A stretch of DNA of 64,000 nt, taken from positions 1-64,000 of the forward strand of contig NZ_VTDM01000008.1 in the NCBI RefSeq assembly GCF_015627105.1. Reading direction: 5' to 3'. Below the pieces are notes generated by a model. It did not search any database. It saw nothing but the letters and a program-made list of their open reading frames with translations, and was not told where the DNA came from. The position numbers were made by a program, and so were the translations under genes. Position 1 is the first letter of the stretch. Each line of letters begins with the position of its first letter. This document shows positions 9,203-17,811 of this stretch, in pieces. The stretch comes from Acinetobacter baretiae (GTDB lineage Bacteria > Pseudomonadota > Gammaproteobacteria > Pseudomonadales > Moraxellaceae).

Positions 9203-10009
9203 TTACATGGATTTTGGTTGACCAAATAACTCAAAAAATGCTTGGTCTGGTGCAGCATGTTTCATAAAACTTTCACCGACTAAAAAGTGGTTAATATGAT
9301 GTTCTTGCATTAATGCGACATCTTGTGGTGTTGCGATTCCACTTTCTGTAATTAACATGCGATGTTGAGGTAACATGTTTTTAAGTCGAATGGAGTGTGA
9401 TAGATCGACATTAAAGGTTTTTAAATCTCGGTTATTTACCCCAAGTAGACAGCGTTCATCTAACATTAGTGCACGTTCAAGCTCGATTTCATTATGAACT
9501 TCAACAAGGACATCTAAACCATACTCAAATGCAGTTTTAGACATTTCTTCAAGTTGCTGATTGGATAAACAGGCAACAATAAGCAAAATACAGTCAGCAT
9601 CAATTGCTCTAGATTCTACAACGTTATATGGGTCAATCAAAAAGTCTTTTCTTAGTGCGGGTAAATGGCAGTGTTGACGTGCAATGTGTACATTTTCATC
9701 TGCACCTTGAAAAAAATCAATGTCTGTAAGGACAGATAAACATGCCGCACCTGCATGCTCATACTGTTGTGCTATTTCAGCAGGGTTAAAATTTTGACGA
9801 ATAATACCTTTAGAGGGAGAGGCTTTTTTTATCTCCGCAATTACACCTGGTTTTTTATGTAATAGAGCATGGGCAAAACCACGTACAGGACTGGCTTGTT
9901 GCGCCAATTGTTCTAGGTCATAGAGGCTATGACGTTGCTGTCGTACAGTGAGTTCTTCGACTTTGCGGTCAATGATTGTACCTAAGATTGTGTTTTTGAT
10001 ATTGGTCAT
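9203..10009 (-). CDS. trpC: Indole-3-glycerol phosphate synthase
   Basis: 268 residues, a monofunctional TIM-barrel enzyme that closes 1-(2-carboxyphenylamino)-deoxyribulose phosphate to indole-3-glycerol phosphate in tryptophan synthesis. Family blocks seen: EIKKASPSKG (catalytic Lys), LRKDFLIDPYNV, VEVHNEIEL, LGVNNRDLKTF and ITESGI. E. coli fuses this domain to TrpF; here it is separate. The frame extends to a TTG at 10021, but the ATG at 10009 (MTNIKNTIL) fits relatives better. It is the last gene of the trpGDC operon, with a 21-base gap from trpD. Confidence 0.96.
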   Translation of the reverse strand: MTNIKNTILGTIIDRKVEELTVRQQRHSLYDLEQLAQQASPVRGFAHALLHKKPGVIAEIKKASPSKGIIRQNFNPAEIAQQYEHAGAACLSVLTDIDFFQGADENVHIARQHCHLPALRKDFLIDPYNVVESRAIDADCILLIVACLSNQQLEEMSKTAFEYGLDVLVEVHNEIELERALMLDERCLLGVNNRDLKTFNVDLSHSIRLKNMLPQHRMLITESGIATPQDVALMQEHHINHFLVGESFMKHAAPDQAFFELFGQPKSM

Positions 10010-10030
10010 GTCTGTACTCAACTGTAATGT

Positions 10031-11071
10031 TTAAACCATTTTTAAGTTTTTGGTAAACTCAGCAAAAACACTCATCTTTTCTAGTGCTTGGCCACCATCA
10101 ATAATATCTTGTGCAAAAGCGACCCCTTGAGCATAACTGTTCGCTAAGCCTGAAACATAAATTCCAGCACCTGCATTTAATGCAATCATTTGTGCAGCTT
10201 TATGACCGAGGTCTGATTTTTTGCGTCCAAGCGCATTTTGAATTAATTTTAGGCTTTGTGCAGAGTTTTCAATGCTCAGGCCTGTCAGTGTTTGAGAGGT
10301 GATTTGAACATCTTCAGGACATATAGACCATTCCCAAATTTGACCTTCACGTAATTCAGCAACATGTGTAGATGTAGCAAGACTCACCTCATCAAGCCCA
10401 TCTTGTGAGTGCACAACCATTACATGTTCAGCCCCAAGTTGTTTTAACACTTCAGCCAGTGGTAGACATAACTCTTTGGAAAACACACCAACCACAAGTC
10501 GTTTTACACCTGCTGGATTGGTGAGTGGGCCAAGTAAGTTGAAAATAGTGCGTATCCCTAAATCTTTACGGGCTTTAATGGCATATTTCATGGCTTGGTG
10601 ATGATTGGGTGCAAATAAAAATCCAATTCCCATTTCACGAATACAGCGCTCGGTTTGCTGAATATTTAAATCTAGCTGTATGCCTGCTTGTTCAAGTAGG
10701 TCAGAAGAGCCCGAAGAACTAGATACTCCGCGATTGCCATGTTTTGCAACATGTGCACCTGCAGCTGCAATAACAAAACTTGATGCGGTTGATACATTAA
10801 ATAAATTTTGACCATCACCACCAGTACCAACAATATCAACCAAATGTTCTACATGGGTGGTATCGACTGGAATCGCAAGCTCTCGCATAACCCGAGCGGC
10901 AGCGGTAATTTCTTCAATGGTTTCGCCTTTTAGACGAAGCCCCATGAGTAAAGCACCGATTTGTGCATCTGTTGCTTGACCTTGCATAATCGTACGCATG
11001 ACTGCGGTCATTTGTATATCGGTCAGGTGAATCTGTTTGGTGATGTGGTTGAGTGCTTGTTGAATGTTCAT
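10031..11071 (-). CDS. trpD: Anthranilate phosphoribosyltransferase
   Basis: 346 residues. It transfers phosphoribose from PRPP to anthranilate, the second step of tryptophan synthesis. The glycine-rich PRPP site GTGGDG is at 82-87, followed by NVSTASSFV. KHGNRGVSSSSGSSD and RTIFNLLGPLTNPAG are conserved blocks of the family. It is the usual length for a monofunctional enzyme. It lies five bases after trpG and 21 bases before trpC, so the three genes form one transcript. Confidence 0.97.
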   Translation of the reverse strand: MNIQQALNHITKQIHLTDIQMTAVMRTIMQGQATDAQIGALLMGLRLKGETIEEITAAARVMRELAIPVDTTHVEHLVDIVGTGGDGQNLFNVSTASSFVIAAAGAHVAKHGNRGVSSSSGSSDLLEQAGIQLDLNIQQTERCIREMGIGFLFAPNHHQAMKYAIKARKDLGIRTIFNLLGPLTNPAGVKRLVVGVFSKELCLPLAEVLKQLGAEHVMVVHSQDGLDEVSLATSTHVAELREGQIWEWSICPEDVQITSQTLTGLSIENSAQSLKLIQNALGRKKSDLGHKAAQMIALNAGAGIYVSGLANSYAQGVAFAQDIIDGGQALEKMSVFAEFTKNLKMV

Positions 11072-11076
11072 TGTGC

Positions 11077-11661
11077 TTATTTATAAATCTCTAAAAAATT
11101 CTTAAAAACGTCATGGCCGTGTTGGCTCAAAATAGATTCTGGGTGAAATTGCACGCCTTCGATTGGCAGTGTCTTGTGGCGTACACCCATAATTTCCTCG
11201 ATTGAACCATCTGTATTTTCAGTCCAACAAGTCACTTCTAGACACTTAGGTAAACTGTTTTGATCAATCACCAATGAGTGGTAACGTGTTGCAGTAAAAG
11301 GTGAGGGTAGATGACTGAAAATCCCAACATCGTGGTGATACATTTCAGATAAACGCCCATGCATGACTGTTTTTGCACGCACCACTTCGCCGCCAAAGGC
11401 TTGGCCAATACTTTGGTGCCCTAGACAAACGCCTAAGATCGGAATTTTACCTGCAAAGTGTTGAATTGCATCTAATGAAATACCTGCTTGTGTCGGGGAG
11501 CAAGGCCCAGGACCAATCACAAGGTATTTAGGTTGCCATGATTCAATGTCTTGTAATGATACTTGGTCATTGCGAACAACTTTAACCTCTTGATTTAACT
11601 CGCCAAAGTATTGGACGATGTTATAGGTGAAGCTATCGTAATTATCAATCATTAAAAGCAT
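11077..11661 (-). CDS. trpG: Anthranilate / aminodeoxychorismate synthase glutaminase subunit
   Basis: 194-residue class I glutamine amidotransferase. The triad is visible: Cys79 in GVCLGHQ, and His173 and Glu175 in VQFHPESI. It supplies ammonia to TrpE for anthranilate and, in Acinetobacter, is known to serve also the 4-aminobenzoate synthase, so it feeds both tryptophan and folate. trpE is not in this window. It is the first gene of trpGDC. About 150 bases of leader lie between it and a structured element with a possible small ORF (11809-11895). Confidence 0.95.
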   Translation of the reverse strand: MLLMIDNYDSFTYNIVQYFGELNQEVKVVRNDQVSLQDIESWQPKYLVIGPGPCSPTQAGISLDAIQHFAGKIPILGVCLGHQSIGQAFGGEVVRAKTVMHGRLSEMYHHDVGIFSHLPSPFTATRYHSLVIDQNSLPKCLEVTCWTENTDGSIEEIMGVRHKTLPIEGVQFHPESILSQHGHDVFKNFLEIYK

Positions 11662-11808
11662 TTTGTATCCAACCTTTTGAAAAATAATGATTTATTTAAA
11701 TATGATGGGGTGAGTTACTCAAACTATTACCCAAAAAATTTACAATGCGAAGTTTAATTTAACATTATTTTGTCGCTTTGTGGCAATTTAAGCGATTCAT
11801 CTGACATC

Positions 11809-11880
11809 TTAGCGATCGCTATAAACAGATTTAATTGATCTATTACACGATGGGCATTGTTTTGGGGGTGGAACCACCAA
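11809..11880 (-). CDS. Possible 23-codon leader ORF upstream of trpG
   Basis: A perfect AGGAGG (minus strand, 11895-11890) stands nine bases before a TTG that opens a 23-codon frame, ending in TAA at 11811-11809. The peptide contains PPPKQCPSC and ends KSVYSDR. It has a CxxC pair but no Trp codon, so it is not a classical trp attenuator peptide. It might instead be the remnant tail of a zinc-ribbon protein. No homologue is known to me. The evidence is the ribosome site and spacing only. Confidence 0.3.
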   Translation of the reverse strand: MVVPPPKQCPSCNRSIKSVYSDR

Positions 11881-11895
11881 GGCTATTGCCCTCCT
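11852..11895 (-). promoter_or_regulatory. Nested hairpin in the trpG leader overlapping a Shine-Dalgarno
   Basis: On the minus strand GGGCA (11891-11887) can pair with TGCCC (11856-11852), enclosing an inner hairpin TTGGTG..CACC..CCAA with a C-rich bulge. The outer left arm overlaps the AGGAGG, so folding would hide the ribosome site of the small ORF. Read on the plus strand, the same palindrome lies just upstream of the acyltransferase gene and is followed by a T-run (11905-11911). Confidence 0.45.
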
Positions 11896-11935
11896 AAATA
11901 TTCCCTTTTTTTCTTTAAAATTTACTTGATTGCTT

Positions 11936-13045
11936 ATGCGTAATTATAACATTGATATTTTGCGTGGATTTTCGATACTTTTGGTTCTCATTCATCATTT
12001 TAATATTCCTTATAAACTCGATGACACCTTTTTTAATGTTCAAATCTTTGGAGAAAATTTAACTACGTTGGTGGCTCGAAATGGCAATTATGGGGTCACT
12101 ATATTCTTTGTCATATCTGGTTTTTTAATTACTCAGCATCTGTTGCGAAAAGAAAATTCTTGTAAAAGCATTGATCTAAAAAATTTTTATATTCGAAGAA
12201 TCGCTAGAATTTTTCCATGTTTAATTTTACTCATTGTGATGGTGACTGCTTTAAAGCTGTTTGGTTTGAGTGCTTTTATGAATCATGCGCCTCGCCATAT
12301 TGAGGTGTCTTATGGCATGACAATTTTATCTGCGCTTACTTTTTGGATGAATATTTTAATTATTGAAAATGGCTGGGTGAATTACGCGTTAGGGGTGCTT
12401 TGGTCATTGTCTGTTGAAGAGGTATTTTATCTTGTTTTTCCTCTCCTTTATTTGGTTTTAGGGCGTGGTAAGGGGTTAATTTTAGTTTTATGTGCTGTGA
12501 TAATGTATGCACCTTATTTTCGTTCTTTACATTTTGCTCAAGACAATGAAGCGTATCTTTATCACTATTTCTCTAGTTTTGATGCCATAGCGATGGGGTG
12601 TTTAACCGCTTTATATACACCATATAAAAGCATGCCTTCTTTGTCCCGTATGACACCAATCGTATTGATTGTGTTGATGGTTGCGTTATATCTCTATGCA
12701 CCAATTAAAGAGGTCAGTACATGGTCGATGAGCGTATTTGCCCTTTTGACTGCAATGTTGATTCTTTGTTGGTCTAAACCACAACATCAAGAAAAAGATA
12801 GTGTCGTGTTGTTTAAAGTTTTGATATGGATTGGACAACGTAGTTATGAAATATATTTATTTCATTTGGTGATTTTAGGTATGTTTAAAGTGATCTATAT
12901 GCCTAAAGTCACTTTACCGTATGAAAAAACAATCCTACTGGTGGCATATTTTATTCTTGTATTTACTTTAAGTTGGGTGATTGAAAAATATTATTCAACT
13001 CCATTGAATCTGAAAATCAGACATCGTTTTATTGATAAAAAATAG
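11936..13045 (+). CDS. Acyltransferase family 3 membrane protein
   Basis: 369 residues with about ten membrane segments spread over the length. The N-terminus reads NIDILRGFSILLVLIHHF, the typical acyltransferase-3 opening with the conserved His pair, followed by the family's FFVISGFLIT block and an arginine-rich FYIRRIARIFP. WSLSVEEVFYLVFPL is the mid-protein signature. Members O-acetylate or acylate surface sugars (LPS, capsule, exopolysaccharide), using cytoplasmic acyl-CoA. The substrate cannot be told here. The ATG at 11936 is preferred over an upstream TTG; neither has a good ribosome site. It is a single gene divergent from trpG with no polysaccharide genes beside it, so it may be a recent arrival. 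Confidence 0.88.
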   Translation: MRNYNIDILRGFSILLVLIHHFNIPYKLDDTFFNVQIFGENLTTLVARNGNYGVTIFFVISGFLITQHLLRKENSCKSIDLKNFYIRRIARIFPCLILLIVMVTALKLFGLSAFMNHAPRHIEVSYGMTILSALTFWMNILIIENGWVNYALGVLWSLSVEEVFYLVFPLLYLVLGRGKGLILVLCAVIMYAPYFRSLHFAQDNEAYLYHYFSSFDAIAMGCLTALYTPYKSMPSLSRMTPIVLIVLMVALYLYAPIKEVSTWSMSVFALLTAMLILCWSKPQHQEKDSVVLFKVLIWIGQRSYEIYLFHLVILGMFKVIYMPKVTLPYEKTILLVAYFILVFTLSWVIEKYYSTPLNLKIRHRFIDKK

Positions 13046-13131
13046 TGTAATGAATTACTTAGTTCAGATGAATGATTCAGTTTTTGACAATTCATCATGA
13101 GGACAGACTTTCATTTTTAACCACATTTGAC

Positions 13132-13380
13132 TTAGATAGAATCAAAGACAATTCTATTTTTTAAGTGTTGTTGTCTGATGATATCAATAGGTTTAATGTT
13201 TGGCCGATGATTTGAGTTTGTTCGATACATTGCAACCAATAAAAAAAATGGTGGTGCCTTAAGTAGACGTATGGCACCTGAGAAATTATCATGACTTGTG
13301 ATGATGTATTTTTTTGGTGCGAAATATTCCTGTTTAAGTGAAAAGAAGAGAGGGTTTTGCGTATTTAAATGGTCTTTCAT
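13132..13380 (-). CDS. Hypothetical 82-residue protein
   Basis: An ATG-started frame of 82 codons that does not overlap another gene. The protein is basic and mixed in composition (LLKAPPFFLLVAMYRTNS in the middle, IRQQHLKNRI near the end). I see no signal peptide, clear membrane helix or known motif. There is no clear ribosome site before the ATG (the upstream bases are an A/T run). It lies between the acyltransferase gene and the glnA control region. It may be a real small orphan gene or chance. Confidence 0.4.
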   Translation of the reverse strand: MKDHLNTQNPLFFSLKQEYFAPKKYIITSHDNFSGAIRLLKAPPFFLLVAMYRTNSNHRPNIKPIDIIRQQHLKNRIVFDSI

Positions 13381-13449
13381 CGTATTTTTTTATTTTTTAT
13401 CATTTTATTGGATTAAAATTAGTTCAAATATTGATTATTGAGATGTTTG

Positions 13450-13466
13450 TGCACTTAGTTTGTGCA
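13450..13466 (+). promoter_or_regulatory. NtrC enhancer-type site upstream of glnA
   Basis: TGCAC-N7-GTGCA, the same layout as strong E. coli NtrC sites. It lies about 170 bp upstream of the sigma-54 promoter, a usual distance for an enhancer. Confidence 0.72.
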
Positions 13467-13623
13467 TTTTTTTAAAGAAAAAGGCAATTAATAGAGTAAA
13501 TATGTATCAATGTTTATTTTTGGTGCGTTAGATAAATAATCATTTGTAATTTTGTATATAAAAATAGAAAAAAGTGATAATGTATTTTCTTGTTATCAAC
13601 ACCTTAGCCTCGATTGTCTAAGT

Positions 13624-13639
13624 TGGCATGAGAGTTGCT
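13624..13639 (+). promoter_or_regulatory. Sigma-54 promoter of glnA
   Basis: TGGCAT (-24) and TTGCTT (-12) place GG at 13625-13626 and GC at 13637-13638 with exactly ten bases between, the GG-N10-GC rule of RpoN promoters. The expected start of transcription is near 13650, about 58 bases before the glnA ATG. Confidence 0.85.
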
Positions 13640-13707
13640 TTTCTAGGGGGTAACAACCAACATGCACTTCGCAAGTGCAATAAAATATGTTAAATGGAGC
13701 AAAGAGC

Positions 13708-15117
13708 ATGTCAAACAAGGTTCTTGAACTAATCAAAGAAAGCGGTGCTAAATGGGTTGATTTTCGCTTTACCGATACAAAAGGTAAAGAGCAACATGTC
13801 ACGTATCCATCTGATTCAGTTGATGAAGATAATTTTGAAGATGGTAAAATGTTTGATGGTTCTTCAATTGCAGGTTGGAAAGGCATTGAAGCATCAGACA
13901 TGATTTTACGCCCAGATGCCAACAGTGCTTTTATTGATCCATTCTTTGCTGAACCAACTGTTGTTGTTACTTGTGATGTTATTGAGCCAGCAACTGGACA
14001 AGGTTACGAACGTGATCCTCGTTCAATCGCACGCCGTGCAGAAGAATATTTAAAATCTACAGGAATTGGTGACACGGCATTTTTTGGCCCAGAACCAGAG
14101 TTTTTTGTATTTGATGAAGTGAAATGGGACATTGATATGTCTGGTGCACGTCATACAATTTATGCAGAAGAAGCAGCATGGTCTACAGGTAAAGACTATG
14201 ACGCAGGTAACTCAGGCCATCGCCCTCGTGTAAAAGGTGGTTATTTCCCTGTACCACCTGTAGATTCTCATCATGATATGCGTGCAGAAATGTGTGCAAA
14301 AATCGAAGAAATCATGGGACCTGGTCGTGTAGAAGTACATCACCATGAAGTTGCATCTTGCCAGTTAGAGATTGGGGTAAGCTTCAACACATTGGTTAAA
14401 AAAGCAGATGAAGTACAGCAGTTTAAATATGCGATTCACAATGTTGCGCACCAATATGCAAAAACAGCAACATTTATGCCAAAACCAATGGTAGGTGACA
14501 ATGGTTCGGGCATGCATGTACATATCTCAATTGCAAAAGATGGCAAAAACTTATTTGCAGGTGATGAGTATGCAGGATTGTCAGAAATGGCACTGTATTT
14601 CATTGGCGGTATAATTAAGCATGCACGTGCATTAAATGCATTAACTAACCCTTCAACGAACTCGTATAAGCGTTTAGTTCCGCATTTTGAAGCACCAATC
14701 ATGCTTGCGTATTCTGCATGTAACCGTTCTGCATCAATTCGTATTCCCTATGTTTCTAGCCCGAAAGGCAAACGTATTGAAGCGCGTTTCCCAGATCCTA
14801 CAGCTAACCCATACTTATCATTTGCAGCATTACTTATGGCGGGCCTTGACGGTATCCAAAATAAAATCCACCCAGGTGGCCCTGCTGATAAAAACTTATA
14901 TGACTTACCACCAGAAGAAGAAGCTAAAATTCCAACAGTGGCTCATAGTTTAGATATGGCACTTGAAGCTTTGGCTGCAGACCATGAGTTCTTGCTAAAA
15001 GGTGGAGTATTTACTAAAGATACAATAGATGCATTTATTGAATTAAAAACAGAAGAAGTACGTCGTTTAAATACAACCGTACATCCAGTTGAATTTGATA
15101 TGTATTACAGCGTTTAA
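13708..15117 (+). CDS. glnA: Glutamine synthetase type I
   Basis: 469 residues, exactly the length of E. coli GlnA. It makes glutamine from glutamate, ammonia and ATP as a cytoplasmic dodecamer. Seen: [31 protein letters not shown] (metal ligands), [20 protein letters not shown], and the adenylylation loop NLYDLPPEE with its Tyr near 397. The start was moved from an upstream ATG (13687) to 13708 because GGAG precedes it well and MSNKVLELI matches relatives. Promoter elements predict NtrC/RpoN control, and the Tyr predicts GlnE control. No glnL/glnG follow in the window. Confidence 0.97.
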   Translation: MSNKVLELIKESGAKWVDFRFTDTKGKEQHVTYPSDSVDEDNFEDGKMFDGSSIAGWKGIEASDMILRPDANSAFIDPFFAEPTVVVTCDVIEPATGQGYERDPRSIARRAEEYLKSTGIGDTAFFGPEPEFFVFDEVKWDIDMSGARHTIYAEEAAWSTGKDYDAGNSGHRPRVKGGYFPVPPVDSHHDMRAEMCAKIEEIMGPGRVEVHHHEVASCQLEIGVSFNTLVKKADEVQQFKYAIHNVAHQYAKTATFMPKPMVGDNGSGMHVHISIAKDGKNLFAGDEYAGLSEMALYFIGGIIKHARALNALTNPSTNSYKRLVPHFEAPIMLAYSACNRSASIRIPYVSSPKGKRIEARFPDPTANPYLSFAALLMAGLDGIQNKIHPGGPADKNLYDLPPEEEAKIPTVAHSLDMALEALAADHEFLLKGGVFTKDTIDAFIELKTEEVRRLNTTVHPVEFDMYYSV

Positions 15118-15125
15118 TTTGAAAT

Positions 15126-15157
15126 AAAAAAAAGCTCACTTCGGTGGGCTTTTTTTG
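15126..15157 (+). terminator. Terminator after glnA
   Basis: AAAAAAAGCTCAC and GTGGGCTTTTTTT pair (one G-T wobble) around a TTCG tetraloop, followed by a T-run. Confidence 0.92.
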
Positions 15158-15210
15158 TTTACATTGAGTGAGATAGATTACCTACATCTTAATTTTTTAT
15201 ATAAAAATGC

Positions 15211-15216
15211 TATAAT
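15211..15216 (+). promoter_or_regulatory. -10 box of ohrR
   Basis: A perfect TATAAT stands 33 bases before the ohrR ATG. The -35 is weak (a TTAATT-like run near 15189). ATTGATCAAT, a ten-base palindrome just downstream (15228-15237), could be an operator for self-control. Confidence 0.5.
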
Positions 15217-15248
15217 GTTCAAATAGATTGATCAATTGTGAGTGATAC

Positions 15249-15686
15249 ATGCTGGAAAAAGATGAACTTCTGAAACTCGAGAACCAACTTTGTTTTGCTG
15301 TGTATTCTGCTAATTTATCGTTTAATCAAAAGTACCGTAAACTTTTACAGCCATTAGGATTGACGTACTCGCAGTACTTAGTAATGTTGGTTTTGTGGGA
15401 AAAAAAACAAGCAACAGTGTCAGATATTGGTAAAAGGCTGTTCTTAGAGTCTTCGACTTTAACACCTATGTTGAAGCGTTTAGAAGGGTTAGGATTTATT
15501 GCACGTAAGCGTTCTGCACAAGATGAAAGGCAAGTGATTATTACGCTTACCCAAACAGGTGCAGATTTAAAAGCATTGGCAGAAAATATCCCTGAAAAAA
15601 TTCAGTGTGAAAGTGAATATACGTTACAAACTATCCTAGATATTAAACACCAATTAAACGATTTACGTGATAGGCTAATTAAGTAG
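15249..15686 (+). CDS. ohrR: MarR-family organic hydroperoxide sensor OhrR
   Basis: 145-residue winged-helix regulator. Cys15 in NQLCFAVYSA is the peroxide-sensing cysteine, at the same position as in B. subtilis OhrR. The winged helix spans about 40-105 (SDIGKRLFLESSTLTPMLKRLE, then DERQVIITLT). Organic peroxides oxidise the Cys and release the repressor from DNA. It lies 88 bp upstream of ohr in the same direction, the classic sensor-effector pair. A promoter-like TATAAT precedes it. Confidence 0.93.
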   Translation: MLEKDELLKLENQLCFAVYSANLSFNQKYRKLLQPLGLTYSQYLVMLVLWEKKQATVSDIGKRLFLESSTLTPMLKRLEGLGFIARKRSAQDERQVIITLTQTGADLKALAENIPEKIQCESEYTLQTILDIKHQLNDLRDRLIK

Positions 15687-15727
15687 GTCGAGATTTATTG
15701 TATAGGCTGTATTGACATCTTAAATAC

Positions 15728-15739
15728 ATCGTGTACGAT
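15728..15739 (+). promoter_or_regulatory. Possible OhrR operator before ohr
   Basis: ATCGT-GT-ACGAT is an inverted repeat in the 88-bp ohrR-ohr gap, 36 bases before the ohr ATG. Its position suits a repressor site, but the sequence is not the AATT-rich B. subtilis operator. Confidence 0.4.
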
Positions 15740-15774
15740 AAAGTTGCAAGATAATTAAATATTGGAGCATAAAA

Positions 15775-16206
15775 ATGTCATTAGAAAAAGTGGTTTATAC
15801 TGCAAAAGCTGTAGCAACAGGTGGTCGTGACGGACGAGCAACTTCAGATAACGGCGCTTTAGATGTAAAACTGGGTGTACCTAAAGAAATGGGTGGCGCA
15901 GGTGGTAATGATGTGACCAACCCAGAACAATTATTTGCAGCAGGTTATTCAGCATGTTTTCTTGGAGCAATGAAGTTTGTTGCAGGCCGTGATAAATTAA
16001 ATATCTCAAAAGATGTATCTGTGGCTGGTGAAGTCGGAATTGGCCCTGTTCCAACAGGTTTTGCCATTCAAGTAACATTAAATGTCTCTTTACCGGGTAT
16101 GGGTGAAGAAGAAGCCACTAAATTGGTTCAAGCAGCACATATTGTATGCCCATATTCAAATGCAACACGTGGTAATATTGATGTTACATTAAATGTGACG
16201 ACTTAA
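15775..16206 (+). CDS. ohr: Organic hydroperoxide resistance protein Ohr
   Basis: 143-residue cytoplasmic thiol peroxidase of the OsmC/Ohr family that reduces organic and lipid hydroperoxides using lipoylated proteins. The peroxidatic Cys61 is in GYSACF and the resolving Cys125 in [13 protein letters not shown], the normal Ohr spacing. [18 protein letters not shown] is the usual N-terminal block with the catalytic Arg. The ATG has an AAATATTGGAGC site. It ends at a strong terminator. Confidence 0.96.
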   Translation: MSLEKVVYTAKAVATGGRDGRATSDNGALDVKLGVPKEMGGAGGNDVTNPEQLFAAGYSACFLGAMKFVAGRDKLNISKDVSVAGEVGIGPVPTGFAIQVTLNVSLPGMGEEEATKLVQAAHIVCPYSNATRGNIDVTLNVTT

Positions 16207-16230
16207 TTCGTTAACATTAAAATAACACTC

Positions 16231-16260
16231 AAAAATGCTCACACCTTGTGGGCATTTTTT
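16231..16260 (+). terminator. Terminator after ohr
   Basis: AAAAATGCTCACA pairs with TGTGGGCATTTTTT around a three-base loop, with a T-run. Confidence 0.9.
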
Positions 16261-16379
16261 ATGATGAGGTTTGAAAAAATAATGGCGTGGCTGTTTTATT
16301 TTAAATGGCGTTATCAGTCAGAAAAAAATCATGTAAGATGGTGGCCTGAAAAATTCATTATTAATGTAAGTAGTCGTGC

Positions 16380-16892
16380 ATGTTTAAAAATGCTCAAGTA
16401 CGTTCAGTATCTGCTGCTCAAGACATTCCAGATGTATTACAGTCGTGGTTGTATGCCTCGGGCTCTTTAACTGCACAGCTAACCCAATTATCAGAAGGTC
16501 AGTTTAAAGTTACGCCTGTTAAAGAAAGATTTGAGCGACAAAAACGAGAATATAATCAATGGTTAAATATGCCATTGCACCATACTGCATGGGTTCGAGA
16601 AGCATTACTTTATGGTTCAGAATCTTTTCCATGGGTAAAAGCCACCAGTATTTTTCCAATCACGAGCATACAAAAAAGAGCTCGAATTTTTAAAACATTG
16701 GGCAATAGACCTATAGGTTGGTTTTTATTCCAAAGAACTTCTCCTGTGTGTGAGCGTCGTATATTAAAACTTGATGAGGGTTGGGCACGGCAAAGTCACT
16801 ATCGATGGCATGGTTGCTCATTTATGGTTCAAGAGATATTTCTTGTATCATTTGAAGAATATTTATATCGAAAGCAAAAAAAAGGTCTGTAA
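16380..16892 (+). CDS. ubiC: Chorismate lyase
   Basis: 170-residue cytoplasmic enzyme that splits chorismate into 4-hydroxybenzoate and pyruvate, the first committed step of ubiquinone. Family features: SWLYASGSLTAQL near residue 20, VREALLYG near 80, and RPIGWFLF near 118. The length matches UbiC (about 165). The stop overlaps the ubiA ATG by one base (TAATG), showing translational coupling. An overlapping longer frame upstream (16246-16470) has no family resemblance and was not called. Confidence 0.9.
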   Translation: MFKNAQVRSVSAAQDIPDVLQSWLYASGSLTAQLTQLSEGQFKVTPVKERFERQKREYNQWLNMPLHHTAWVREALLYGSESFPWVKATSIFPITSIQKRARIFKTLGNRPIGWFLFQRTSPVCERRILKLDEGWARQSHYRWHGCSFMVQEIFLVSFEEYLYRKQKKGL

Positions 16893-17767
16893 TGACAACA
16901 TTTCAAGGACGCTGGACACAAAAAATATCTGCATATTATCGCCTGTGTCGCTTGGATAAACCGATTGGGACAGAGCTTGTACTGTGGCCAACATTGTGGG
17001 CATTGTGGATTGCATCAAATGGCATACCCAATCTAAAAATTTTATTGATTATGATTTTAGGTGCTATATTTATGCGTGCTGCAGGTTGTGTCATTAATGA
17101 TTTTGCTGACCGTAAAGTCGATTTACATGTGCAACGAACCAAACATCGTCCTTTAACAACAGGTGAAATATCCTCCAAAGAAGCCTTAACATTATTTTTC
17201 ATCTTGCTAGGGGCAAGTGCAAGCTTATTGATCTTTTTGCCGATCACGAGTTTTTATTGTGCACTGGCTGCCTTGTTTCTCGCATGTGTTTATCCGTTTA
17301 TGAAACGTTACACACATTTGCCTCAAGTGGTCTTAGGTGCTGCATTTTCATGTTCTATTCCTTTGGCTTTTACCGCAGTAGGTCGTCCGATAGATTTAAC
17401 ATGTGTATTATTATATATGGGTAATTTGGCATGGACAGTGGCATACGATACACAATATGCAATCACTGATCGGGTAGATGATTTGAAAATAGGAGTCAAA
17501 TCAACCGCCATTTTATTTGGTCGCTTTGATCTTGCGATCATTGCGATCTTGCAATGTTTAAGTACATTACTGATTGCTTGGGCAATGTATAGAGATGATA
17601 TACTGCATCCATATGGAACGATTGCTTTAAGTGTGGTGATCATTGATTTTTTATATCAGTGGTGGAATACACGACATAGACATCCACAGCAGTGTTTTAA
17701 AATGTTTTTGCACAACCGTTGGGTGGGTATGATGATCTTTATTGGTATATTTTTTAGTTTGTTGTAG
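16892..17767 (+). CDS. ubiA: 4-hydroxybenzoate octaprenyltransferase
   Basis: 291-residue inner-membrane prenyltransferase with about nine helices. It joins an all-trans polyprenyl chain to 4-hydroxybenzoate in ubiquinone synthesis. The first aspartate motif NDFADRKVD is at 69-77, followed by the HRPLTTG block. The second is DTQYAITDRVDDLKIG, with DRVDD as the metal-diphosphate site. KSTAILFG completes the family pattern. It directly follows ubiC, which makes its substrate. Confidence 0.95.
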   Translation: MTTFQGRWTQKISAYYRLCRLDKPIGTELVLWPTLWALWIASNGIPNLKILLIMILGAIFMRAAGCVINDFADRKVDLHVQRTKHRPLTTGEISSKEALTLFFILLGASASLLIFLPITSFYCALAALFLACVYPFMKRYTHLPQVVLGAAFSCSIPLAFTAVGRPIDLTCVLLYMGNLAWTVAYDTQYAITDRVDDLKIGVKSTAILFGRFDLAIIAILQCLSTLLIAWAMYRDDILHPYGTIALSVVIIDFLYQWWNTRHRHPQQCFKMFLHNRWVGMMIFIGIFFSLL

Positions 17768-17811
17768 CTACTCGATAGTCAGCAGATAAATCTTGTGGAG
17801 AAGGGTGTAAA

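Larger units (their letters stand above)
13381..13707 (+). other. glnA control region (327 bp)
   Basis: AT-rich non-coding DNA that holds, in order, an NtrC-type site (13450-13466), a sigma-54 promoter (13624-13639) and, in the leader, a small perfect hairpin TGCACTT-CGC-AAGTGCA (13663-13679). No further gene is seen. Confidence 0.75.

Noticed and set aside
11662-11929. Classical trp attenuator before trpG
   Set aside because: No run of Trp codons in a leader frame, and no strong terminator hairpin with a T-run on the minus strand.
16246-16470. 74-codon frame overlapping the start of ubiC
   Set aside because: It overlaps a clear UbiC in another phase and runs out of the ohr terminator region. 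No family or ribosome site supports it.
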